Source of the DNA: Saprospiraceae bacterium
GTDB lineage: Bacteria > Bacteroidota > Bacteroidia > Chitinophagales > Saprospiraceae
DNA: 64,000 bases
Assembly: GCA_016710265.1 (NCBI GenBank)
Contig: JADJJL010000001.1
Coordinates: 992,001-1,056,000 of the forward strand
Reading direction: 5' to 3'
The notes below the pieces were generated by a model. The model saw only the letters and a program-made list of their open reading frames with translations. It did not search any database and was not told the DNA's origin. Shown in pieces: positions 33,897 to 42,615 of the stretch (position 1 is the first letter of the stretch; each line of letters starts with the position of its first letter). Made by a program: the position numbers and the translations under genes.

Positions 33897-34228
33897 AAGA
33901 ATTGCAAAAGCAAGTAGATGTATGGATCAATAAGTATGGTGTAAGATATTTTAATGAACTTACCAATCTGGCATTGCTTACAGAGGAGATAGGAGAATTA
34001 GCCAAAATCATGGCCAGGGTATATGGAGAACAGTCATTTAAGAACACTGAATATTCTTTAAATTCCAAAGAAAAAATCGCTGAAGAATTATGTGATATTA
34101 TTTTTGTTTGTACTTGTCTAGCCAACCAAATGGATATTGATTTAGAGGCAGAGATGAAAAAAAACTTCAAAAAGAAAACGATCAGAGATGAAAAAAGACA
34201 TTTTGAGAATAAAAAACTAAGAGAATGA
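33893..34228 (+). CDS. MazG-like nucleotide pyrophosphohydrolase
   Basis: 111 residues, all-alpha NTP pyrophosphatase fold. The metal-binding acidic motif TEEIGELAKIMAR (E-E-x-x-E) and the second EELCDIIFVC (E-x-x-D) are present, as in single-domain MazG/dCTPase-like enzymes that remove non-canonical nucleotides. 4-bp overlaps with both dtd and the downstream permease show tight coupling. The precise nucleotide is unknown. Confidence 0.88.
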   Translation: MKELQKQVDVWINKYGVRYFNELTNLALLTEEIGELAKIMARVYGEQSFKNTEYSLNSKEKIAEELCDIIFVCTCLANQMDIDLEAEMKKNFKKKTIRDEKRHFENKKLRE

Positions 34229-35202
34229 AAATAAAGGGCAGCAACGTGATCACTTATTTTTCTCTATTTTATATTGTTTTATGTCTTTTTTGTGGAATTA
34301 TGGGGTATTTAATTTGTAAAGATAAAACGACCTATTGCAATACACAAATTACAGGATTGGCACTTAAAAATCCTGGTCATAAAGCTTGTTTTATAAAAGA
34401 GAAAAAACCTAAAGAATCTATTATTGAAATTTGGTTAGATGGAAGCAAAAGTATACAAAAAAAAGTGTTGCTGAATGAGACAATAAAATCTGAGGAAGAG
34501 ATAGAATGTGAGCGATTTCCATTAGGAACAGACAGATATGGAAGAGATCTGTACAGTAGACTTGTCATTGGTTTGAGATATACCTTGCTTGTGGGATTTC
34601 TTTCTGTAATGATTTCAATCTTATTGGGTTTGATTTTGGGATCAGTGTCTGGATATTATGGAGGTAAGATAGATCAACTCATTTCTTTTGTGATTAATGT
34701 ATTCTGGTCTTTGCCAACGGTGTTGTTGGCATTTGTAATACTAATGGTTTTTGGAAGGAACATTGGATCTATTATGATAGCCATAGGTTTAACAATGTGG
34801 GGTGATATGGCGAGGTTGGTCAGAGGACAAACCATGTTGGCCCGTGAATTGAATTATGTAAAAGCAGGAAGGGCTTTGGGCTTTAGTCATTTTAGAATAA
34901 TATTTATGCACATTCTCCCGAATATCATGGGGCCTGTATGGATACAAATTTCTTCAAATTTTGGTTTGGCCATTTTATTAGAATCCGGACTTTCATTTTT
35001 AGGATTGGGATTACAGCCTCCTATTCCAACCTTGGGTAATATCTTACAAGAACATTATACTTTGGCATATGGTGATAATATTATACTCGCCTTAATTCCG
35101 GTGATTGTGTTAGTTTTGCTGATAGTTTCTTTTCATTTGGTTACTCAAGGACTTAGAGAATATATGGACACTAAAACAAAAGAGGCAATTGGTAAGGCAT
35201 GA
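34225..35202 (+). CDS. ABC transporter permease (DppC/OppC type)
   Basis: Inner membrane permease of 325 residues. A first membrane helix (FSLFYIVLCLFCGIMGYLI) and a soluble segment holding the OppC N-terminal signature (PLGTDRYGRDLYSRLVIGLRYTL) lead to five further helices. The EAA coupling motif is VKAGRALGFSHFRIIFMHILPN. Normally the partner of DppB plus ATPases and a binding protein; none is adjacent, so its subunits must be elsewhere. Overlaps neighbours by 4 bp on each side. Confidence 0.9.
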   Translation: MKIKGSNVITYFSLFYIVLCLFCGIMGYLICKDKTTYCNTQITGLALKNPGHKACFIKEKKPKESIIEIWLDGSKSIQKKVLLNETIKSEEEIECERFPLGTDRYGRDLYSRLVIGLRYTLLVGFLSVMISILLGLILGSVSGYYGGKIDQLISFVINVFWSLPTVLLAFVILMVFGRNIGSIMIAIGLTMWGDMARLVRGQTMLARELNYVKAGRALGFSHFRIIFMHILPNIMGPVWIQISSNFGLAILLESGLSFLGLGLQPPIPTLGNILQEHYTLAYGDNIILALIPVIVLVLLIVSFHLVTQGLREYMDTKTKEAIGKA

Positions 35203-36422
35203 ATCGGGAAACCAATATATTAAACAGATTAGAAAATGAATTGAGTCTGAAACAACTTCAAATAACATCTTTATTAAATATTACGCAAGCCATCAATGAA
35301 AATCTACCACAGGAAGATTTATTTAGGATGTATAAAGATTTTTTAACCTGGGAGTTAAGTATAGAAAAAATTGCATTATTTATTAAAGACGACAAATCTT
35401 GGAAATTATCAGTTCGCTGTAATTTGGAAGATGAGCAATTTCTGCAAGAATTACCGAAAATTTTTATACACTTTATTAGGATACACACGGTAAAACCAAC
35501 GGATGACCCTAGCCTACAGGAATTTGAATTTATCATTCCAGTATACCATAAAAAAGAACCCATTGCCTATTCATTGGTAAAAGGAGTAAAAAGAGGAGAA
35601 GATATATTTAACAATATACAATTGATTACCTCTATAACCAACATCATTGCAGTTGCAATAGAAAATAAGCGTCTTGTGAGAACCCAGGTTGAACAAGAAA
35701 AGGAAATGGAATTTGCAACGGAAGTAACCAATATGTTAATTCCTGCAAAAATGCCACAAGGAGATAATTTTGAATTGGCAAATGTGTATAGACCACATTA
35801 CAAAGTTGGAGGAGACTATATTGATTATATAAAGTTTTCAGATGATCGCATCTGTTTTTGTATTGCAGATGTTTCCGGAAAAGGAATGGCTGCAGCGATG
35901 ATTATGGCAAATTTTCAAGCTTTGGTACAGAATATGGGTATGCAGTATAGAGATCTTGAAACCCTAGTTATAGCATTAAATCAAACAGTATCAAGAATAA
36001 CAGGAGGAGAAAAGTATTTGACTTTTTTTATAGCATTGGCTGACTTAAAACAAAAAAAATTATACTATGTCAATGCGGGTCATGTTCCACCACTTTTATA
36101 CAAGAAAGGAATAGGCCAGGAGTTAAAAGCGACTTGTACCATTATTGGTCATTTTTCTGAATTACCAGATATTAAAGAAGGCATCATAGATTTGGATGAT
36201 GATATCATTTTAGTAGCATTTACGGATGGCTTGGTCGATATAAGGAATGGCTTGGACCAAAACTATAGTTCGAATCAATTAAATGAATTTATTTTGAACC
36301 ATTCAAAGGAGAAGGCCCAGGTTTTTGCAAATAAGCTGATGGATGATCTTATGGAATTTGGAGAAGGGAATGAATTACCTGACGACATTGCAATTTTGGT
36401 CTTTAAATATTATAAGAAATGA
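35199..36422 (+). CDS. PP2C-type (SpoIIE) serine phosphatase with GAF-like domain
   Basis: 407 residues. An N-terminal coiled segment (LENELSLKQLQITSLLNITQAINENL) and GAF-like sensor (about 30-165) precede the SpoIIE-type phosphatase domain (190-405), whose metal-binding motifs GGDYIDYI, IADVSGKGMAAAM, NAGHVPPLLY and VAFTDGLVDIRN are complete. Such enzymes usually act on anti-anti-sigma or partner-switching proteins; none is encoded near. Cytoplasmic. Overlaps the ABC permease and TM2 genes by 4 bp. Confidence 0.9.
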   Translation: MNRETNILNRLENELSLKQLQITSLLNITQAINENLPQEDLFRMYKDFLTWELSIEKIALFIKDDKSWKLSVRCNLEDEQFLQELPKIFIHFIRIHTVKPTDDPSLQEFEFIIPVYHKKEPIAYSLVKGVKRGEDIFNNIQLITSITNIIAVAIENKRLVRTQVEQEKEMEFATEVTNMLIPAKMPQGDNFELANVYRPHYKVGGDYIDYIKFSDDRICFCIADVSGKGMAAAMIMANFQALVQNMGMQYRDLETLVIALNQTVSRITGGEKYLTFFIALADLKQKKLYYVNAGHVPPLLYKKGIGQELKATCTIIGHFSELPDIKEGIIDLDDDIILVAFTDGLVDIRNGLDQNYSSNQLNEFILNHSKEKAQVFANKLMDDLMEFGEGNELPDDIAILVFKYYKK

Positions 36423-37216
36423 AAAGAAAATGGGTTGCGGTATTTCTTGCCGTATTTTTAGGAGGATTTGGTGTTCATCGATTTTATTTAAGACAACCCG
36501 AAATGGGTATTTTGTATTTAATTATTCATTTTTGGTTAAGATTTTTTCTATCCTTTGGAGTTCCTGTCAGCAGAATTTTAGGATGGGTAGATGCTTATCG
36601 ATATCTTATGATGGACGAAGCAGAATTTGATAGAAAATACAATAGCCAAAATTTTAGGGACCGGTATGGAAACAGGAGACAATCACCTCAGAAGTCAAGC
36701 AGTAGATATATTGTCATTGAAGATGAAACGAACAATCAAAGGCCAAAAAAATCAGGCAATTACAACCAAAGGAAGGAAGGAGAGTCATTTAAGCTTGCAG
36801 GTATAAAGAAATTAAAAAACTATGAAATTGAAGAAGCCATTGTAGAGTTTACCAAGTCCATAGAAATTAACCCAAGTGATCCAATCACACACTTCCACCT
36901 TGCTTGTGCATATTCCATTGAGGAAAGAGCGTTGGATGCATACAAACATTTAGATCAGGCTGTGGCAATGGGATTTAAAGATTTTGGTAAGATCCACTCT
37001 CATGAAGCATTGGCTTATATAAGGATTATGTCACCGTATGAAAAATTTAAAAATAATCAATTTAGATTAAATTCTGATATATATAGAGAAATAGAACAAG
37101 AGCAAAATAAAATCCTTGAATCTATTAGAGAACAAAAAGATAAAATCAGGGTTGCCACTACTGGAGGAATGTATGGCCAATTGTTACAAGAAAAAATAAA
37201 AGACGAATTCAAATGA
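36419..37216 (+). CDS. TM2-domain protein with TPR repeat
   Basis: 265 residues. Residues 1-65 are a TM2 domain (KRKWVAVFLAVFLGGFGVHRFYLR, then a second helix GILYLIIHFWLRFFLSF). A charged linker is followed by a TPR-like pair (SFKLAGIKKLKNYEIEEAIVEFTKSIEINPSDPITHFHLACAYS, given here in pieces: about 120-175) and a basic/acidic helix. Function unknown; TM2 proteins are membrane-inserted hairpins. Confidence 0.8.
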   Translation: MKRKWVAVFLAVFLGGFGVHRFYLRQPEMGILYLIIHFWLRFFLSFGVPVSRILGWVDAYRYLMMDEAEFDRKYNSQNFRDRYGNRRQSPQKSSSRYIVIEDETNNQRPKKSGNYNQRKEGESFKLAGIKKLKNYEIEEAIVEFTKSIEINPSDPITHFHLACAYSIEERALDAYKHLDQAVAMGFKDFGKIHSHEALAYIRIMSPYEKFKNNQFRLNSDIYREIEQEQNKILESIREQKDKIRVATTGGMYGQLLQEKIKDEFK

Positions 37217-37860
37217 TGTTATTTCCACAGTTAGAGCTTGGACATACAATTCAACATTTTCAAACAGTATTGGATGCTTTGGAAAAAATGGAGCAATTGG
37301 ACATTAATGATTTGGTACTTCTCAACGGAAATAAGTATCAGGGCTTTTTTACAAAAAAACAATTATTGAGTTTTGATCTTCAAATAATATTACAAAACAT
37401 AGAAGTTGATCGAGCAAAACCATGCGACGAACACTCAGGATTTGCAGATTTGTGGCTGTTTTATTGTGAAAATTTGGCCGAACAAATTCCTTTTATGGAT
37501 CAAAGGGAAGAATATTTGGGAGTCGTAAAGAGTTTTGATCTTATAGATTGGTATAAAAGGAGTATGTCGATCCATGCAATGGGCCATATATTAATTTTAA
37601 GAAAGAAAATAAATAATACTAAAAAATCAGAATTGCAATCTAGAATAGAATTATTAGATATCAACAATGTGATGAAAATTCCTTCAAATATCACCGGAAT
37701 AGAGTACCTTACCTTTCTAGTGCGAGAAGAATTTGATTTTGACCAACTCATAAGATTTAATACCAACGAAATCCAAATTATAAAAACCCACACAAACAGC
37801 GAAACAGAAGAAATCTGGAATGATAAAGTGGATGAATTTATACATTATCTCAACGTTTAA
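37213..37860 (+). CDS. CBS-pair-like protein
   Basis: 215 residues, cytoplasmic. Weak CBS-like patterns: TVLDALEKMEQLDINDLVLLNG with GFFTKKQLLSFD (first half). In other Bacteroidota a CBS-domain protein commonly sits next to nadK and a BamA-like gene, and the same order is seen here (nadK two genes downstream), which supports the assignment. The second half does not clearly match. The ligand is unknown. Confidence 0.55.
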   Translation: MMLFPQLELGHTIQHFQTVLDALEKMEQLDINDLVLLNGNKYQGFFTKKQLLSFDLQIILQNIEVDRAKPCDEHSGFADLWLFYCENLAEQIPFMDQREEYLGVVKSFDLIDWYKRSMSIHAMGHILILRKKINNTKKSELQSRIELLDINNVMKIPSNITGIEYLTFLVREEFDFDQLIRFNTNEIQIIKTHTNSETEEIWNDKVDEFIHYLNV

Positions 37861-39262
37861 ATGGATCGTGAAAGCGGTCATAGTCATTCAAATTTATGGC
37901 ATGCCACTGGCTTCTGTTTTTTCATGTGACAGTTTGATGGTTGATAACATTATCATTCATGGAAGAGAAAAGACAAAAATATGGGTGATGCATCAGGAGG
38001 CAAGAGTTACAAAAGGGCAAAAAATAGCTAAGCAGGATCTGGATTCGAGAATCAAGGAAATGCAAACAGACCTCATTCGGACCAATCTTTTCGCTTCAGT
38101 AGAATGTGAATATCGAATTATTGAAGAGCAGCCATGTTTATTGGAAATACATTTTTTTATTGAAGAAAGTTGGTTGTTAATGGCTTCACCGATTTTTGAA
38201 TTATCTGATAAAAACTTTACAGTTTGGTGGGATCTATACAATCGTTCATTAGATCGTGTCAATTATGGTATAAAAGTTTTTCATTATAATTTGACAGGAC
38301 GAAAGGACCGGTTTAAACTTAAAGCGCATTCTGGTTTTACAAATAAGTTTGAATTAAGTTACGATTATCCATATATAAACAGAAGACACAATGTTGGACT
38401 TTGGGCGGGTGGATTATACAGTACCACTAAAGAATTAAATATTATGACCCTTGACAACCAGCAAGTTTTTTATCGAAATGAAAGTCAATTTTTACAGTCA
38501 AGGGCTTCTTTCTTTGCGCAATTAAAATATAGACCTACCAGGTATTATACGTTTTCATTTATGACGGAATATCATAGTTTTAAAATTCATGGTGAAGTTT
38601 ATGAAAGAAATCCTGAGTATCTCAGTTTGGGAAAAACAAATTTGAATTATTTTCAAAATCGACTAAACGCAAAATACTCCAGTGTAGATTTGGAAGTAAG
38701 ACCCACCGAAGGGTTTAAACTTGCTGGTTCTGTACTTTTCGTAAATGCAACGAATTATAAACCACTTTCTCTGATCCAATTTACCCAAGAAATGCTGGTA
38801 GCACAAAGTTTTAATTCTCGTTTGAGGTGGGTGACAGATTTTAATTTTGGACAAACCATAGGAACAGAGAGATTACCTTATTTATTTTCAAGAGCACTTG
38901 GGTATTTATATGATACGGAAGGATATGAATATTATGTATTGGATGGATTGCATTTTTTTCATTCAAGTACTGGCGTTTTTTATAAACTATTTAGTTACAA
39001 AAGAAATTTTTTCAAGATATTGGGATCCGAGCCGCGGATAAAGATTAATATCATAGTAGACCTTAAATTAAATGGCAATCTTGCCTATGTTTATAATCCC
39101 TGGCAAGATTATACCAACACTCTTACAAACACCATGTTAAGAAGTGTATCAGCAGGATTTGATATTTTATTAAATCAATCCTTGAAGCTGCAGCTCAATT
39201 ACAGTTTAAACCACTTAGGACAATCTGGGTTTTTTATTCAAAGCAAATCAGCCTTCAGATGA
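37820..39262 (+). CDS. POTRA-containing outer membrane protein (Omp85/BamA-like)
   Basis: 480 residues as drawn. A signal peptide ends near LASVFS, a POTRA domain follows (VDNIIIHGREKTKIWVMHQEARVTKGQ ... LIRTNLFASVECEYRI), then a barrel of about 16 beta strands (for example RFKLKAHSGFTNKFELSYDY, TYRYYTFSFMTEYH-like, LQLNYSLNHLGQSGFFIQ). Short compared with BamA because it has one POTRA domain. The start is uncertain: ATG 37820 or 37832 overlaps the upstream gene by 29-41 bp, while GTG at 37868 gives the compact signal peptide MKAVIVIQIYG. It may help insert envelope proteins. Confidence 0.7.
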   Translation: MIKWMNLYIISTFKWIVKAVIVIQIYGMPLASVFSCDSLMVDNIIIHGREKTKIWVMHQEARVTKGQKIAKQDLDSRIKEMQTDLIRTNLFASVECEYRIIEEQPCLLEIHFFIEESWLLMASPIFELSDKNFTVWWDLYNRSLDRVNYGIKVFHYNLTGRKDRFKLKAHSGFTNKFELSYDYPYINRRHNVGLWAGGLYSTTKELNIMTLDNQQVFYRNESQFLQSRASFFAQLKYRPTRYYTFSFMTEYHSFKIHGEVYERNPEYLSLGKTNLNYFQNRLNAKYSSVDLEVRPTEGFKLAGSVLFVNATNYKPLSLIQFTQEMLVAQSFNSRLRWVTDFNFGQTIGTERLPYLFSRALGYLYDTEGYEYYVLDGLHFFHSSTGVFYKLFSYKRNFFKILGSEPRIKINIIVDLKLNGNLAYVYNPWQDYTNTLTNTMLRSVSAGFDILLNQSLKLQLNYSLNHLGQSGFFIQSKSAFR

Positions 39263-40140
39263 AAATATTTATTTTTAGTCAAAAAATTAAGGAAGAAAAC
39301 TTGCCGCATTTAATTGGCTTGATAGGTCAACTTAAAGAGAATAAAATTGCAATATTTTTATCCAAATCGCTTTATAATGATTTGCCAAAAGATCTAATTT
39401 CTAAATTGAATTTTGAAATTTGGCATTCTCATGATGATGTGATACAACATAGACCAGATTTTTTAATAAGTTTTGGCGGTGACGGAACTATGTTACAAGC
39501 GGTAACTTATATCAGAGACAGTGGGATTCCTATTCTTGGTATCAATGCAGGAAGGCTTGGTTTTTTAGCAAGTATCGACAAGAAACTCATTCCAGATGCC
39601 ATCCATCAAATTTTGGAAGGAAATTATTATTTAGAAAAAAGAACACTGTTACAATTGGAAAGTGAGTCAAAACTTTTTGGAGGCATACCCATTGCATTGA
39701 ATGATTTTACAGTTTCAAAAAGAGACAACTCATCCATGATTACCATCCATACATTTATTAATGGTGACTTTATGAATTCATATTGGGCGGACGGATTGAT
39801 CGTTTCAAGTCCAACGGGTTCAACAGGATATTCACTTTCATGTGGTGGCCCTATCTTATTTCCAAACAATGCTAGTTTTGTAATAACACCAGTGGCTCCA
39901 CACAATCTAAACGTCCGACCAGTCGTCATTCCGGATGACTCCATTCTTAGTTTTGAAGTGGAAGGAAGAGAAGATAGTTTTTTATGTACAATGGATTCAC
40001 GTAAAGCAATCATTCAACAAAAGGACCAACTTGCGATTCGAAAATGTGATTACTCAATTCAATTGGTACAATTGCAACCAGTCAGTTTTTTAAAAACTAT
40101 TCATACCAAATTAAGTTGGGGGCTTGATCAAAGAAATTAG
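39259..40140 (+). CDS. nadK: NAD kinase
   Basis: Phosphorylates NAD to NADP; 293 residues. The GGDGTMLQAV loop (about residues 74-83), INAGRLGFLASI, LNDFTVSKRDNSSMI, DGLIVSSPTGSTGYSLSCGGPI and the C-terminal VDGRE-like EVEGREDSFLCTMDSR identify it. Overlaps the preceding gene by 4 bp. Confidence 0.96.
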   Translation: MKIFIFSQKIKEENLPHLIGLIGQLKENKIAIFLSKSLYNDLPKDLISKLNFEIWHSHDDVIQHRPDFLISFGGDGTMLQAVTYIRDSGIPILGINAGRLGFLASIDKKLIPDAIHQILEGNYYLEKRTLLQLESESKLFGGIPIALNDFTVSKRDNSSMITIHTFINGDFMNSYWADGLIVSSPTGSTGYSLSCGGPILFPNNASFVITPVAPHNLNVRPVVIPDDSILSFEVEGREDSFLCTMDSRKAIIQQKDQLAIRKCDYSIQLVQLQPVSFLKTIHTKLSWGLDQRN

Positions 40141-40142
40141 TT

Positions 40143-40904
40143 ATGATAGCAAAAGGATTATTTGATTTTGGAGATCCGGATTTTTTAGCAGACCTAAATG
40201 CAGGGATAGATCTGAGCATTTTAATACGAGAAGGAGAAGATCAGATAAATTGTTTTTATGCTCCATATTTTAAAGTTGATCCGGTAAAAATGGGGACATT
40301 TGTCGGTGCAGTAGCAGAAGGAGGCCCTGTTAATTTTTACAACACAAATTATAATGTACATGGGCAAGGAACACATACAGAATGTATTGGACACTTAACC
40401 AAAGAAAGGGTATCCATCCAAAATGTTTTAACAAATTATTGGTTTCGTGTGCATGTTTGCAGTATTTATCCTACTAAAAGGGAGAATGGAGATTTAGTTA
40501 TAGAGCAAAGAACATTACAATCTATTTTGATAGATGAAAAAATGGAAGCACTCGCCATTAGGACATTGCCTAATCCAGACTCAAAGAAAGCCAGAAAATA
40601 TTCAGGTCAAAATCCCTGTTATTTTTCAGGTGAAGCCATGCAATTTGTGGTGTCATTGGGAGTCAAACACCTGTTGGTAGATTTACCATCTGTGGATCGC
40701 GAAGAAGATGGAGGGCAATTGTTGGCCCATAGAATTTTTTGGAAGGAAGAGCGGCAATCAGAATGTACGATTACAGAGTTGGTGTATATTCCAGATGACC
40801 TAAAGGACGGGAATTATCTACTTTATTTACAGCTAGCACCTTTTGATTTGGATGCAGCACCTTCCAGGCCGATAGTCTATCCTTTAGTCAACAGAATTAA
40901 GTAA
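40143..40904 (+). CDS. Cyclase/kynurenine formamidase-like metal hydrolase
   Basis: 253 residues of the cyclase family (PF04199). The metal site motif H-x-G-T-H-x-D-x-x-x-H appears as HGQGTHTECIGH (Glu in place of Asp); LSGEAMQFVVSLGVKHLLVDLPSVDREEDGG is the conserved second half. Members include KynB arylformamidase; no kyn genes are nearby so the substrate is open. 2 bp after nadK. Confidence 0.8.
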   Translation: MIAKGLFDFGDPDFLADLNAGIDLSILIREGEDQINCFYAPYFKVDPVKMGTFVGAVAEGGPVNFYNTNYNVHGQGTHTECIGHLTKERVSIQNVLTNYWFRVHVCSIYPTKRENGDLVIEQRTLQSILIDEKMEALAIRTLPNPDSKKARKYSGQNPCYFSGEAMQFVVSLGVKHLLVDLPSVDREEDGGQLLAHRIFWKEERQSECTITELVYIPDDLKDGNYLLYLQLAPFDLDAAPSRPIVYPLVNRIK

Positions 40905-40912
40905 TAACCGAG

Positions 40913-41539
40913 ATGTCGATCTTATTTGAAAGATTTAGAAAAATTCCAAGTAAAGGCTACTATGACCAAATGGCCTATTATTCTTATTACTTTTATGATA
41001 TTAAAAACTTGAGTTTTCTGGAATATATTCAAATCAAACTCAGTTATCTTACTGCACTTTACCATCTTGAAAAGCTAAATATATTTAATTACACCGCTGA
41101 TCAAATGTTGGTTGAAATAATAAACCACGAAAATTTTAATGAGGAGCATAAAATTATTTACAAAGAAGTACTATTGCTTAAAGCAAGATATTTGCAAGAT
41201 CTTAAGAAATTAAACGAGGCTATTAAAATTTATTTAGATCTTTTTAAAATGAATGTGAAAGATCGTGCCTTAAGGAAAACGTTGATAAGTCTGTTATTTC
41301 AAAGAGAGCTGATGTCTTATCAGAGACATTTTGCATGGGTCGTCATCTGCGTTTTAATTACCTTCTTATTGATTTACATTGATGCGATGGTTATTAAAGC
41401 AGCTTATCCACATTTACATAATTTGTGGTTTGCATTTTATATTTTTAGTTTTGGTTTGGCGATTTGTATTACGGGAGCAATTTTTATTAAATCTTATGTT
41501 GTTTCCAAAAACAGACTGAAAGGTGGATCATTGGATTGA
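40913..41539 (+). CDS. Hypothetical membrane protein with TPR-like helices
   Basis: 208 residues: helical region (about 20-130) with repeated amphipathic pairs, then two membrane helices (AWVVICVLITFLLIYIDAMVI and LWFAFYIFSFGLAICITGAIFI). Unknown family. Last gene of the origin-proximal operon, 8 bp after the cyclase gene. Confidence 0.75.
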   Translation: MSILFERFRKIPSKGYYDQMAYYSYYFYDIKNLSFLEYIQIKLSYLTALYHLEKLNIFNYTADQMLVEIINHENFNEEHKIIYKEVLLLKARYLQDLKKLNEAIKIYLDLFKMNVKDRALRKTLISLLFQRELMSYQRHFAWVVICVLITFLLIYIDAMVIKAAYPHLHNLWFAFYIFSFGLAICITGAIFIKSYVVSKNRLKGGSLD

Positions 41540-41605
41540 TGTTTGATTAAGTCTTAAACCATTCACATTTTTAGGAATCCGAATTTGGTTTTTTTGATGC
41601 AAATA

Positions 41606-42214
41606 CTATGGTTTCCATTTACTTACTGAACGACAATCTTTAATAAAGAATCTCCACGGGCGATGAGCACATTCTCCGGAATTTATAACACCTACTCTCT
41701 TTCCTGAAATAATTTCAAAATCAATTTTATTTTCAGGATTTACGTGAATCTGAATTTCAGATTCCGCATCAAATAATTTACATGCATTGTGTTGAATACC
41801 AATTCCCATCGCAATGGATAATGCGCCTGGACCTTGTGTAAGTTGGTTTATATTTTTTATTTTTCCTCTTCTTGATTGCATGTGATCAATTCCATTTTCT
41901 GGAATTAGTGCACGAATAAGGACTGCATGAGCAAATGAACTAGGCCCAGTCACCACATTTATTAACTTATACATTCCATAACAAATGTAAACATAAGCTA
42001 GCCCTCCAGCCTCAAACATGGTTTTAGTTCTCGGTGTGAGGCGATTTCCAAATGCATGGCACGCTCTATCATCCGGAGCCCTGTAAGCCTCTGTTTCTGC
42101 AATGATGCCTGTGCAATATTTATTTCCAACACTTGAAACTAATCTTTTACCAATAAGATCTCTGGCCATTGCAAGCACATCTTGATTTTGATAATATTCT
42201 TGAGGGAGTATCAA
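41606..42214 (-). CDS. mpg: DNA-3-methyladenine glycosylase (AAG/MPG family)
   Basis: Removes alkylated and deaminated purines from DNA. 202 residues. EAYRAPDDRACHAFGNRLTPRTK carries the catalytic Glu and base-flipping region; AYVYICYGMYKLINVVTGP and TQGPGALSIAMGI are the family signatures. Stands alone, directed away from the tRNA array. Confidence 0.94.
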   Translation of the reverse strand: MILPQEYYQNQDVLAMARDLIGKRLVSSVGNKYCTGIIAETEAYRAPDDRACHAFGNRLTPRTKTMFEAGGLAYVYICYGMYKLINVVTGPSSFAHAVLIRALIPENGIDHMQSRRGKIKNINQLTQGPGALSIAMGIGIQHNACKLFDAESEIQIHVNPENKIDFEIISGKRVGVINSGECAHRPWRFFIKDCRSVSKWKP

Positions 42215-42238
42215 ATCAGAAATTTAATTTTATAAAAG

Positions 42239-42293
42239 TCGAAATGGCTGGATTCGAACCAGTCCTCAAGTAGACTTGAGCACTACGCCCCGA
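42239..42293 (-). ncRNA. tRNA-like mini-unit A (most divergent)
   Basis: 55 nt with the T loop TTCGAAT intact. Relative to the other units, the 3' acceptor strand has C-to-T changes (ATTTCG), which still allow G-U pairs with one mismatch. The substitute hairpin GTGCTCAAG-TCTA-CTTGAGGAC has one compensated pair (C-G to T-A) and one mismatch. It is the distal end of the array. Confidence 0.55.
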
Positions 42294-42339
42294 GATGAAA
42301 ATTTTATAAACCATAAATTAAAAATCAACAAAATAAAAG

Positions 42340-42394
42340 TCGGGGCGACTGGATTCGAACCAGTCCCCAAGTAGACTTGGGGACTACGCCCCGA
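42340..42394 (-). ncRNA. tRNA-like mini-unit B
   Basis: 55 nt: acceptor CGGGGCG/CGCCCCG, bases TA as at tRNA positions 8-9, a perfect hairpin GTCCCCAAG-TCTA-CTTGGGGAC in place of the D and anticodon arms, T arm ACTGG-TTCGAAT-CCAGT, discriminator A. No anticodon. Identical to unit C. Confidence 0.6.
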
Positions 42395-42440
42395 GATGAA
42401 ATTTTTATAAACCATAAATTAAAAATCAACAAAATGAAAG

Positions 42441-42495
42441 TCGGGGCGACTGGATTCGAACCAGTCCCCAAGTAGACTTGGGGACTACGCCCCGA
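42441..42495 (-). ncRNA. tRNA-like mini-unit C
   Basis: Same 55-nt sequence as unit B, immediately downstream (minus strand) of tRNA-Pro after the 46-nt spacer. It shares the first 11 nt and last 22 nt with tRNA-Pro, apart from one T-stem base. Confidence 0.6.
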
Positions 42496-42541
42496 GATGA
42501 AAATTTTATAAACCATAAATTAAAAATCAACAAAATGAAAG

Positions 42542-42615
42542 TCGGGGCGACTGGATTCGAACCAGCGACCCCCAGCACCCCATGCTGGTACGCTACCTAG
42601 CTGCGCTACGCCCCG
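42542..42615 (-). tRNA. tRNA-Pro (anticodon GGG)
   Basis: Minus-strand cloverleaf: acceptor CGGGGCG/CGCCCCG, D arm TAGCGCAGCTAGGTAGCGT, anticodon stem CCAGC/GCTGG with loop ATGGGGT (anticodon GGG, G37 typical of proline), T arm GCTGG-TTCGAAT-CCAGT, discriminator A. CCA is not encoded. The gene begins 1 bp after the end of the T9SS protein gene, so its promoter may lie inside that gene or it may be processed from a longer transcript. Confidence 0.97.

Noticed and set aside
42325..42516. Short minus-strand ORF inside the tRNA array
   Set aside because: Its translation comes from the tRNA-like repeats themselves and has a repeating pattern; not a real protein.
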